Source: an uncultured Clostridia bacterium (GTDB lineage: Bacteria; Bacillota; Clostridia; HGM11327). From it: a DNA stretch of 8,457 nucleotides. The stretch covers positions 1 to 8,457 of the forward strand of contig CAJLXE010000056.1 in assembly GCA_905210525.1 (NCBI GenBank). Direction: 5' to 3'. The translations under genes were made by a program, and so were the position numbers. Positions 1 to 6,076 of this stretch are shown one piece after another (the first letter of the stretch is position 1; each line of letters opens with the position of its first letter). Under the pieces are notes generated by a model. The model saw nothing but the letters and a program-made list of their open reading frames with translations. It was not told where the DNA came from and did not search any database.

Positions 1-11
1 AAAAAAATATA

Positions 12-40
12 TTGTCAATCCTTTTTTGCAGATCTGTAAT
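12..40 (+). promoter_or_regulatory. Possible upstream sigma-A promoter (P1) of uvrB
   Basis: TTGTCA at 12-17 and TGTAAT at 35-40 are separated by 17 bp, and each hexamer matches its consensus at five of six positions. Transcription would start near 47, giving a leader of about 160 nt before uvrB. The DNA here is very AT-rich, so a chance match is quite possible. It may be a secondary promoter or belong to nothing. Confidence 0.35.
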
Positions 41-60
41 TTTTATTCCGAAAATTGTTA

Positions 61-89
61 TTTACTTTGAGTCGGCAGTGTGTTATAAT
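61..89 (+). promoter_or_regulatory. Probable sigma-A promoter (P2) of uvrB-uvrA
   Basis: A perfect -10 box TATAAT lies at 84-89 and is preceded by TGT at 81-83, an extended -10 element. A weaker -35 box, TTTACT at 61-66, sits at the ideal 17-bp spacing. The predicted transcript starts near 96 and has a leader of roughly 110 nt before the TTG start at 205. By eye there is no GAAC-N4-GTTC type LexA box in or around it, so SOS control is not evident. Confidence 0.6.
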
Positions 90-99
90 AAAAATAATA

Positions 100-135
100 T
101 GCTTGTTTCATCGGGATATAACGATATAACAAGCA
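100..135 (+). promoter_or_regulatory. 5'-leader stem-loop of uvrB
   Basis: TGCTTGTT at 100-107 is perfectly complementary to AACAAGCA at 128-135. After a 2x2 internal loop the stem continues with ATCG at 110-113 paired to CGAT at 122-125, closing an 8-nt loop. The structure begins a few bases after the start site expected from the promoter at 61-89, so it would cap the 5' end of the transcript. It could stabilise the mRNA, or the DNA could be an operator palindrome. It matches no riboswitch family that I recognise. Confidence 0.45.
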
Positions 136-192
136 GCAGAATATAAGCTTGCTTAATTATGGGCATACTATCTGAATAATGCAATAAAACAC

Positions 193-196
193 GGAG
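193..196 (+). promoter_or_regulatory. Ribosome binding site fixing the uvrB TTG start
   Basis: GGAG at 193-196 lies 8 nt before the TTG at 205. No in-frame ATG or GTG is found between this site and the conserved N-terminus. The first internal in-frame ATG, codon 31, would remove the conserved segment GDQPQAI. The TTG is therefore the start. Confidence 0.75.
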
Positions 197-204
197 AATT
201 ACTT

Positions 205-2169
205 TTGAACAAATTTGTTTTACACAGTGAATACAAACCATCGGGCGATCAGCCGCAGGCAATTGAAAAACTTACGGATGGCATAAATAAAGGTATGCAC
301 GCCCAGACATTGCTCGGTGTTACAGGCTCGGGAAAAACATTCGCAATGGCAAACGTAATAGAAAAACTGCAAAGACCAACTTTGGTTCTTGCGCACAACA
401 AAATTCTCGCCGGACAGCTATGTGCCGAATTAAAATCATTCTTTCCCGAAAATGCAGTGGAATTTTTTGTTTCTTATTACGACTACTATCAGCCTGAAGC
501 ATACATTCCGCGCACGGATACGTATATCGAAAAGGAAACATCAATAAATAATGAAATAGATCGGTTACGTCATTCCGCAACCGCGGCACTGCTTGAGCGG
601 CGCGACGTTATCGTAGTGTCGAGCGTTTCGTGTATATACAGTATCGGTGATCCCGAAACATACAAGCGTTCAATGGTTTCTTTGCGCCCAGGCATGACTA
701 TGGACAGAGACGAATTGATAGATAAGCTTACAAGTATAAATTACAAAAGAAACGATATCGATTTTACAAGAAACACTTTTCGCGTAAGAGGTGATATTGT
801 TGATATATTGCCTGCAAATACGGAAGAAAACGCAGTTCGTGCAGAATTTTTCGGGGATACGATTGATCGTGTATGCGAAATAAACGCAGTAACCGGAGAA
901 ATAACCTCGGCGCTCAATCATAAAGCAATATTCCCTGCCACACACTTCGTAATGGATAACGACAATATCGAAAGTAAGCTTTCCGCAATAGAGGCTGACA
1001 TGGAAGAACAAGTCAAGCGATTCAAGGCAAACGGACAACTTATCGAAGCACAGCGCATAAGAGAAAGAACAAAATACGATCTTGAAATGATACGCGAAAT
1101 CGGCTACTGCAACGGCATTGAAAACTATTCGCGTTATTTTGACGGACGTTCGCCCGGCGAGCCTGCCCACACACTTATAGACTTCTTCCCTGACGATTTC
1201 ATACTTATGATAGACGAATCTCATGTTACTCTGCCGCAAATAAGAGGTATGTTCGGCGGAGATCTTGCGAGAAAAAAGAATCTCGTGCGATACGGTTTCC
1301 GTCTTGAATCGGCATTCGACAACAGGCCTCTTCGTTTTGAAGAATTTGAGCAAAAAATGGGTCAAACTATTTTTGTAAGCGCCACTCCCGGTAACTATGA
1401 ACTCGAACATTCTTCTCAGGTGGCGGAACTTATTGTACGTCCGACAGGTCTTTGCGATCCCGTTGTTGACGTACATCCCACAGAAGGACAGATAGATCAT
1501 CTTATAGGTGAAATCAAAAAACGTATCGAGACGGACGAACGTACAATCGTTGTAACACTGACTATACGAATGGCGGAAAGTCTTACGCGTTATCTTGAAG
1601 ACGCCGGAATAAAAGTTCGCTATTTACACCATAACATAGATACTATGGAAAGAATGGAGCTTATCCGTGATTTTCGTCTGGGCAAATTCGATGTTCTGGT
1701 CGGAATCAATCTTTTGCGTGAAGGCATTGATATTCCCGAGGCATCCCTTATAGCCATTCTGGATGCAGACAAAGAAGGATTCTTGCGTTCGCAGACTTCA
1801 CTCATACAGACTATGGGCAGAGCGGCAAGAAACGAGCACGGCAAGGTAATAATGTACGCAGACGTAATAACGGATTCAATGCAGCGCGCCCTTGACGAAA
1901 CCGCACGACGCAGATCAATACAGATGAAATTCAATGAGGAACACGGTATAGTACCTCATACCATCACAAAAGCGGTTCGCGAAGTGATTGATATACACAA
2001 AAATACAGAAACCGGTAAAAAAGGAAAAACATCTAAATCAAAAGCTTCGGACACAGCTTCACAGATTGAAATCCTTACAAAAGAAATGCAAAAAGCCGCC
2101 AAAGAGCTTAATTTTGAACAGGCGGCAATGCTGAGAGATATGATAATACAGCTCAAAGCAAAAAAATAA
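205..2169 (+). CDS. uvrB: UvrABC excision nuclease subunit B (UvrB)
   Basis: UvrB is the damage-verifying, helicase-like subunit of cytoplasmic nucleotide excision repair. UvrA loads it at a lesion, and it then recruits UvrC for the dual incision. At 654 residues it has the family's usual length. Visible features in order: the GDQPQAI segment (14-20); Walker A GVTGSGKT (38-45); the tyrosine-rich beta-hairpin that inserts between DNA strands (about 89-111, containing YYDYYQPEAY); Walker B with DESH (337-340); SATPG (392-396); helicase motif V around GINLLREGIDIPE (500-512); motif VI QTMGRAAR (535-542); and a C-terminal UVR motif (about 618-654) that contacts UvrC or UvrA. All catalytic motifs look intact. 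Translation starts at TTG, which is weak and may limit expression. uvrA follows 46 bp downstream on the same strand, so the two are probably co-transcribed. Confidence 0.98.
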   Translation: MNKFVLHSEYKPSGDQPQAIEKLTDGINKGMHAQTLLGVTGSGKTFAMANVIEKLQRPTLVLAHNKILAGQLCAELKSFFPENAVEFFVSYYDYYQPEAYIPRTDTYIEKETSINNEIDRLRHSATAALLERRDVIVVSSVSCIYSIGDPETYKRSMVSLRPGMTMDRDELIDKLTSINYKRNDIDFTRNTFRVRGDIVDILPANTEENAVRAEFFGDTIDRVCEINAVTGEITSALNHKAIFPATHFVMDNDNIESKLSAIEADMEEQVKRFKANGQLIEAQRIRERTKYDLEMIREIGYCNGIENYSRYFDGRSPGEPAHTLIDFFPDDFILMIDESHVTLPQIRGMFGGDLARKKNLVRYGFRLESAFDNRPLRFEEFEQKMGQTIFVSATPGNYELEHSSQVAELIVRPTGLCDPVVDVHPTEGQIDHLIGEIKKRIETDERTIVVTLTIRMAESLTRYLEDAGIKVRYLHHNIDTMERMELIRDFRLGKFDVLVGINLLREGIDIPEASLIAILDADKEGFLRSQTSLIQTMGRAARNEHGKVIMYADVITDSMQRALDETARRRSIQMKFNEEHGIVPHTITKAVREVIDIHKNTETGKKGKTSKSKASDTASQIEILTKEMQKAAKELNFEQAAMLRDMIIQLKAKK

Positions 2170-2181
2170 ACACAGCTTTCA

Positions 2182-2198
2182 TTCAATAAGCTATTGAA
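2182..2198 (+). promoter_or_regulatory. Hairpin in the uvrB-uvrA spacer
   Basis: TTCAATA at 2182-2188 and TATTGAA at 2192-2198 form a perfect 7-bp stem with a 3-nt loop. Its 3' arm runs directly into the uvrA Shine-Dalgarno sequence. An alternative pairing of CTTTCA (2177-2182) with TGAAAG (2195-2200) would cover part of that ribosome binding site. No T-run follows, so it is not a terminator. It could modulate uvrA translation or mark an mRNA processing point. Confidence 0.35.
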
Positions 2199-2203
2199 AG
2201 GAA
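2197..2203 (+). promoter_or_regulatory. Ribosome binding site of uvrA
   Basis: AAAGGAA at 2197-2203 is the only purine-rich site before the ATG at 2216. The 12-nt spacing is longer than usual. There is no alternative in-frame start codon in between, and the protein from 2216 begins exactly where UvrA homologues do. Confidence 0.6.
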
Positions 2204-2215
2204 CTATTATTTAAC

Positions 2216-5041
2216 ATGGAAAATAAAATAAAAATACACGGAGCAAGGCAGCACAACTTAAAAAATGTGGACGTTGAAATTCCTCGTGACAAGCTTGTCG
2301 TAATAACGGGACTCAGCGGATCAGGTAAATCATCACTTGCATTTGACACGCTTTACGCCGAAGGTCAACGCCGATACGTAGAATCACTGTCATCTTACGC
2401 AAGACTCTTTCTCGGCAGAATGGAAAAACCCGATGTAGATTATATTGAAGGACTTTCTCCTGCAATATCCATAGATCAAAAAACCACCGCCCGAAATCCG
2501 CGTTCGACAGTAGGTACCGTTACCGAAATATATGATTACCTGCGTCTGCTTTACGCAAAAGTAGGCGTTCCTCATTGCCCTCACTGCGGCAAAACGATTG
2601 AAAAACAATCCATAGATACAATAATAGATAAAATATTACAGCTTCCGTCCGGTACAAGAATACAGGTTCTTGCTCCTGTTGCGCGCAATAAAAAAGGCGA
2701 GTTCAAAAACGTATTTGCAAAAATGGTCAAAGACGGTTACGCACGCGCAAGAGTAGACGGCATAACAATGCAGCTCGATGAAGAAATAAACATCGACAAG
2801 CAAAAAAAACATAATATCGAAGTAGTCGTGGACAGGCTTATAATCAGAGATGAAATTATCAGCCGTCTCACAGGCTCGGTTGAAACAGCTCTGGCGATTG
2901 CAGACGGCCTTGTAATAATAGATATAATAGGCGGAGACGATATCCTCTTCAGCCAGAATTACGCCTGCCCCGACTGTGATATAAATATGCCGGAATTGAC
3001 TCCTGCAATGTTTTCATTCAACGCGCCTGTAGGTGCCTGCAAAAAATGCCACGGACTCGGCGTATTCAAAGAAGTTGATGTTAATTGCATTGTTCCCGAT
3101 GCGTCAAAATCCATTGCGGACGGAGCGGTAAAAGCTCCCGGCTGGTATTCCGTAGAAAACGGTACTATGGCAAATATGTATTTTACCGCAATACTCAAGA
3201 AATACGGCGGCAATATGGATATGCCGTTTTCGGAATTGCCAAAGGCTTCCCAAAATGCCATATTGTACGGCACAAACGGTGAAATACTCAATATGTCATA
3301 TAAAGGTCAAAAGCACGACGCACCTTTTGAAGGTCTCGTAAACAATATTGCTCGGCGCTATGAACAAACAGAATCCCAATGGTCAATGTATGACCTTGAC
3401 CGCTTCATGAAAGATACAGTATGTCCCGATTGTCATGGTGCAAGACTTTGCAAGGAAAGCCTCGCGGTTACTGTCGGCGGATACAGCATATACGATTTTA
3501 CGATGCTTCCGATAGCCAAAGCGCTCGTTGCTGTAAACAAATTTGAATTTACACCCAAAGAACAGATAATTATTCATCAGGTTATAAAAGAAATAAACGC
3601 CCGTCTGAGTTTTCTTGTAAATGTCGGACTCGATTACCTTACCCTCGCCAGAAACGCAAGCACGTTATCCGGCGGCGAAGCACAACGCATACGCCTTGCG
3701 ACACAAATAGGCTCCGGACTTGTCGGCGTTATGTATATACTCGAGGAGCCGTCAATAGGTCTGCATCAAAGAGATAACGGCAAGCTACTCGCAACCCTCG
3801 GGCGCCTGACAGATCTTAAAAATACCGTAATCGTCGTTGAACATGACGAAGAAACCATTTGCAGTGCCGATTATATCGTTGACGTAGGTCCTTATGCCGG
3901 GGTTTACGGCGGCGAAATCGTTGCAAGCGGTACGCTTCAAGATATTCTTAACTGTGAACAATCCCTTACAGGACAATATATAAGCGGTAAAAAATTCATT
4001 GCAATACCCGAAAAGCGAAGAACCAGCTCTGCAAATCTTACAGTTTACGGTGCTGCACAAAATAATCTCAAAAACATAGACGTAAGCTTCCCTATCGGAG
4101 TTTTCACTTGTGTTACAGGAGTATCCGGCTCCGGAAAAAGCAGCCTTGTAAATCATATATTGAACAAAGCTCTCTCTGCAAAGCTTAACAGGGCGCAGAC
4201 CGTTGCCGGTAAACATAAAAGCATTGACGGTATAGAATTCCTCGACAAGGTTGTCACCATCGATCAGTCACCCATAGGCAGGACTCCGCGCTCAAATCCC
4301 GCAACATATACAGGTTTGTTTGATCTTATAAGAGATGTGTTTGCAATGACAAAGGATGCGCAGGTTCGCGGATACAAAAAGAGCCGTTTCAGTTTTAACG
4401 TATCGGGAGGACGTTGTGAAGCCTGCTGCGGAGACGGTATTCAAAAAATAGAAATGCAATTTTTGTCGGATGTTTACGTAACTTGTGATGTATGTAACGG
4501 CAAGCGCTATAACAGAGAAACTCTCGAAGTAAAATACAAAGGCAAAAATATTGCCGAAGTGCTCGATATGACGGTAGACGAAGCATTGGTATTTTTTGAA
4601 AATATGCCTGCTTTATACCGAAAGCTTGTAACGCTTAAAGACGTAGGCTTGGGGTATATAAAACTCGGACAGCCGTCTACAACGCTTTCCGGCGGCGAAG
4701 CACAAAGAATAAAGCTTGCAACTGAGCTGAGCAAGCGCAGCACAGGAAGAACCATATATATACTTGACGAGCCTACAACAGGTCTGCACATCGCGGATGT
4801 TGATCGTCTCATAACAATACTGCAAAGGCTTGTTGACGCAGGAAATACAATGGTTGTAATAGAACACAATCTTGACGTTATAAAATGCGCCGATTATATA
4901 ATAGATATGGGACCTGAAGGCGGAGAAAACGGCGGTACTGTCGTAACATCCGGTACTCCCGAAGAAGTTGCCCGGTGTGAACAAAGCTATACGGGACAAT
5001 ATCTTAAACGCATATTTGAAAAAGCTCATCATAATTTGTAA
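2216..5041 (+). CDS. uvrA: UvrABC excision nuclease subunit A (UvrA)
   Basis: UvrA is the ATP-dependent damage sensor of nucleotide excision repair. It scans DNA as a dimer and delivers UvrB to lesions. The 941 residues match the usual length and carry two ABC ATPase modules. Module I has Walker A GLSGSGKS (32-39), the insertion with zinc-finger cysteines C251, C254, C275 and C278, signature LSGGEAQR (484-491) and its Walker B. Module II has Walker A GVSGSGKS (635-642), zinc-finger cysteines C734, C737, C757 and C760, signature LSGGEAQR (824-831) and Walker B ILDEP (849-853). Cysteines C121, C124, C403 and C406 match the additional zinc site known in many bacterial UvrAs. Two oddities stand out. 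The Walker B of module I reads ILEEP, with Glu510 where Asp is normal. A third cysteine (C738) directly follows C737 in the second zinc finger. The gene otherwise looks full length and functional. Confidence 0.98.
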   Translation: MENKIKIHGARQHNLKNVDVEIPRDKLVVITGLSGSGKSSLAFDTLYAEGQRRYVESLSSYARLFLGRMEKPDVDYIEGLSPAISIDQKTTARNPRSTVGTVTEIYDYLRLLYAKVGVPHCPHCGKTIEKQSIDTIIDKILQLPSGTRIQVLAPVARNKKGEFKNVFAKMVKDGYARARVDGITMQLDEEINIDKQKKHNIEVVVDRLIIRDEIISRLTGSVETALAIADGLVIIDIIGGDDILFSQNYACPDCDINMPELTPAMFSFNAPVGACKKCHGLGVFKEVDVNCIVPDASKSIADGAVKAPGWYSVENGTMANMYFTAILKKYGGNMDMPFSELPKASQNAILYGTNGEILNMSYKGQKHDAPFEGLVNNIARRYEQTESQWSMYDLDRFMKDTVCPDCHGARLCKESLAVTVGGYSIYDFTMLPIAKALVAVNKFEFTPKEQIIIHQVIKEINARLSFLVNVGLDYLTLARNASTLSGGEAQRIRLATQIGSGLVGVMYILEEPSIGLHQRDNGKLLATLGRLTDLKNTVIVVEHDEETICSADYIVDVGPYAGVYGGEIVASGTLQDILNCEQSLTGQYISGKKFIAIPEKRRTSSANLTVYGAAQNNLKNIDVSFPIGVFTCVTGVSGSGKSSLVNHILNKALSAKLNRAQTVAGKHKSIDGIEFLDKVVTIDQSPIGRTPRSNPATYTGLFDLIRDVFAMTKDAQVRGYKKSRFSFNVSGGRCEACCGDGIQKIEMQFLSDVYVTCDVCNGKRYNRETLEVKYKGKNIAEVLDMTVDEALVFFENMPALYRKLVTLKDVGLGYIKLGQPSTTLSGGEAQRIKLATELSKRSTGRTIYILDEPTTGLHIADVDRLITILQRLVDAGNTMVVIEHNLDVIKCADYIIDMGPEGGENGGTVVTSGTPEEVARCEQSYTGQYLKRIFEKAHHNL

Positions 5042-5064
5042 TTTATTTGATTCGGTATAAACTC

Positions 5065-5109
5065 AAACAACGTTGTCGGCTGATAAATGCGTCTCCGGCA
5101 ACGTTGTTT
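5065..5109 (+). terminator. Inverted repeat after uvrA, probable transcription terminator
   Basis: The arm AAACAACGTTGTCGG (5065-5079) pairs with CCGGCAACGTTGTTT (5095-5109) over 15 bp with one G-U wobble and a 15-nt loop. It lies 24 bp after the uvrA stop codon and is followed by TTTAATATTATTTT-like AT-rich sequence, without a clean T-run. This fits an intrinsic terminator of the uvrBA operon, though the loop is large and the tail imperfect. Each arm also contains the palindrome CAACGTTG, so a protein binding site is an alternative reading. Confidence 0.55.
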
Positions 5110-5112
5110 AAT

Positions 5113-5139
5113 ATTATTTTGCAAAAATATCAAAATAAT
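5113..5139. repeat. Second, AT-rich inverted repeat downstream of uvrA
   Basis: ATTATTTTG at 5113-5121 is the exact reverse complement of CAAAATAAT at 5131-5139, with a 9-nt spacer. It starts 4 bp after the stronger hairpin at 5065-5109 and ends about 22 bp before the -35 box of the transporter promoter. The stem is almost entirely A-T, so it is weak as RNA. It may extend the terminator region or be chance in AT-rich DNA. Confidence 0.35.
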
Positions 5140-5161
5140 TTATATTTATCCCTGTTTTCGG

Positions 5162-5190
5162 TTGTATTTTTCACAACAATCTGCTATAAT
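5162..5190 (+). promoter_or_regulatory. Sigma-A promoter of the ZIP transporter gene
   Basis: TTGTAT at 5162-5167 and a perfect TATAAT at 5185-5190 are separated by the optimal 17 bp, with TGC at 5182-5184 giving an extended -10. The transcript would start near 5197, about 52 nt before the ATG at 5249. It is placed downstream of the uvrA terminator-like repeat, so the transporter is probably transcribed independently of uvrBA. Confidence 0.75.
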
Positions 5191-5201
5191 TATATGTTTA
5201 A

Positions 5202-5225
5202 GTCGTATATTTTACGTAATACGGC
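5202..5225 (+). promoter_or_regulatory. Small stem-loop in the ZIP gene leader
   Basis: GTCGTAT at 5202-5208 can pair with ATACGGC at 5219-5225 (7 bp, one G-U) around a 10-nt loop, close to the predicted transcription start. It ends 11 nt before the ribosome binding site. It could be an operator half-site pair or a stabilising 5' hairpin, and the stem is short enough to be accidental. I recognise no known metal-regulator box in it. Confidence 0.3.
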
Positions 5226-5236
5226 AAAATTATTAC

Positions 5237-5242
5237 AGGGGG
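5237..5242 (+). promoter_or_regulatory. Ribosome binding site deciding the ZIP start
   Basis: AGGGGG at 5237-5242 sits 6 nt before the ATG at 5249. The same reading frame is open back to an ATG at 5087. That upstream start lies in the loop of the 5065-5109 repeat, is upstream of the promoter and would add a segment without family resemblance, so 5249 is the better start. Confidence 0.8.
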
Positions 5243-5248
5243 TTAAAT

Positions 5249-6037
5249 ATGTCGAATACATTGAAGATTATAATAGGGCTTTTAATACCTTTTGGAGGTA
5301 CTTCACTCGGTGCCGCTATGGTATTTATTTTAAAAAAAGAAATGAGTCTTAAATTGCAAAAGGCCTTATTAGGTTTTGCTTCCGGAGTTATGATTGCAGC
5401 GTCTGTATGGTCGCTTATAATTCCGGCAATAGAAATGTCGGCTGACAGCAATTTGCCGGAATGGTTTCCTCCTGCAGCAGGATTTCTTGCAGGTATGGGA
5501 TTTCTTTTGCTGCTTGATACAGTTATTCCGCATTTGCATTTCAACTCAAATAAGCCTGAGGGCAAAAAATCATCTCTCGGTAAATCGCTCATGCTTTTTA
5601 TGGCAGTCACATTGCACAACATTCCGGAAGGCATGGCAGTAGGCGTAGTATTTGCCGGAATATTAAGCGGAAATGCTTCCATATCCTCTGCTGCAGCTTT
5701 TGCTCTTGCAGCAGGAATAGCACTGCAAAATTTTCCCGAAGGTGCAATTATATCAATGCCTCTTATAAGTACCGGTATCTCAAAGAAAAAAGCTTTTATA
5801 TACGGAATATTATCGGGGATAGTTGAACCTTTAGGTGCTGCTGCCACAATATTGCTTACATCATTTGTGACTCCGCTTCTGCCCTATATGCTTTCATTTG
5901 CCGCAGGCGCAATGATATATGTTGTTGTTGAAGAGCTTATACCCGAGGCGCAAACAGGCGAACACAGCAACATAGGAACTGTGGGAGTTGCAATAGGCTT
6001 CACTCTTATGATGATACTTGACGTAGCTTTCGGATAA
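5249..6037 (+). CDS. ZIP-family divalent metal transporter (GufA/ZupT-like)
   Basis: This is a polytopic inner-membrane protein of 262 residues, typical for bacterial ZIP transporters, which move zinc and related divalent metals into the cytoplasm. About eight hydrophobic segments are visible, beginning near residues 5-28, 38-61, 74-94 and 112-138. The metal-site signatures are HNIPEG (123-128) in the fourth membrane helix and QNFPEG (160-165) in the fifth. Further acidic positions are E193 (IVEPLG) and the pair E228-E229 before LIPE. The QNFPEG form of the fifth-helix motif is closer to the GufA-type bacterial ZIPs than to E. coli ZupT. The loop after helix three is short and contains HLH (95-97). 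Metal specificity cannot be read from the sequence; zinc is the family default. The gene has its own promoter and strong ribosome binding site, so any link to the neighbouring repair genes is probably only positional. The next gene is convergent, with 39 bp between the stop codons. Confidence 0.93.
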   Translation: MSNTLKIIIGLLIPFGGTSLGAAMVFILKKEMSLKLQKALLGFASGVMIAASVWSLIIPAIEMSADSNLPEWFPPAAGFLAGMGFLLLLDTVIPHLHFNSNKPEGKKSSLGKSLMLFMAVTLHNIPEGMAVGVVFAGILSGNASISSAAAFALAAGIALQNFPEGAIISMPLISTGISKKKAFIYGILSGIVEPLGAAATILLTSFVTPLLPYMLSFAAGAMIYVVVEELIPEAQTGEHSNIGTVGVAIGFTLMMILDVAFG

Positions 6038-6076
6038 AAGTTCTATGGTATTTTAAACCGACTTATATGCCTTGAT

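Noticed and set aside
207..220. Palindromic AACAAATTTGTT at the uvrB start as a LexA-type operator
   Set aside because: The GAAC and GTTT halves are separated by 6 rather than 4 bases and the site lies inside the coding region. The palindrome is explained by the codons for NKFV in AT-rich DNA.
670..1500. 276-residue open frame on the minus strand inside uvrB
   Set aside because: It lies wholly inside the well-conserved uvrB coding sequence and its translation has no family resemblance; it is an antisense shadow.
5087..5248. N-terminal extension of the ZIP protein from an upstream ATG at 5087
   Set aside because: This ATG lies in the loop of the inverted repeat and upstream of the gene's promoter, with no ribosome binding site. 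The ATG at 5249 has AGGGGG at 6 nt and gives the usual family length of 262 residues.
5047..5352. 101-residue open frame overlapping the terminator region and the ZIP start
   Set aside because: It runs through the inverted repeats and promoter, overlaps the real gene in another frame, and its product resembles nothing.
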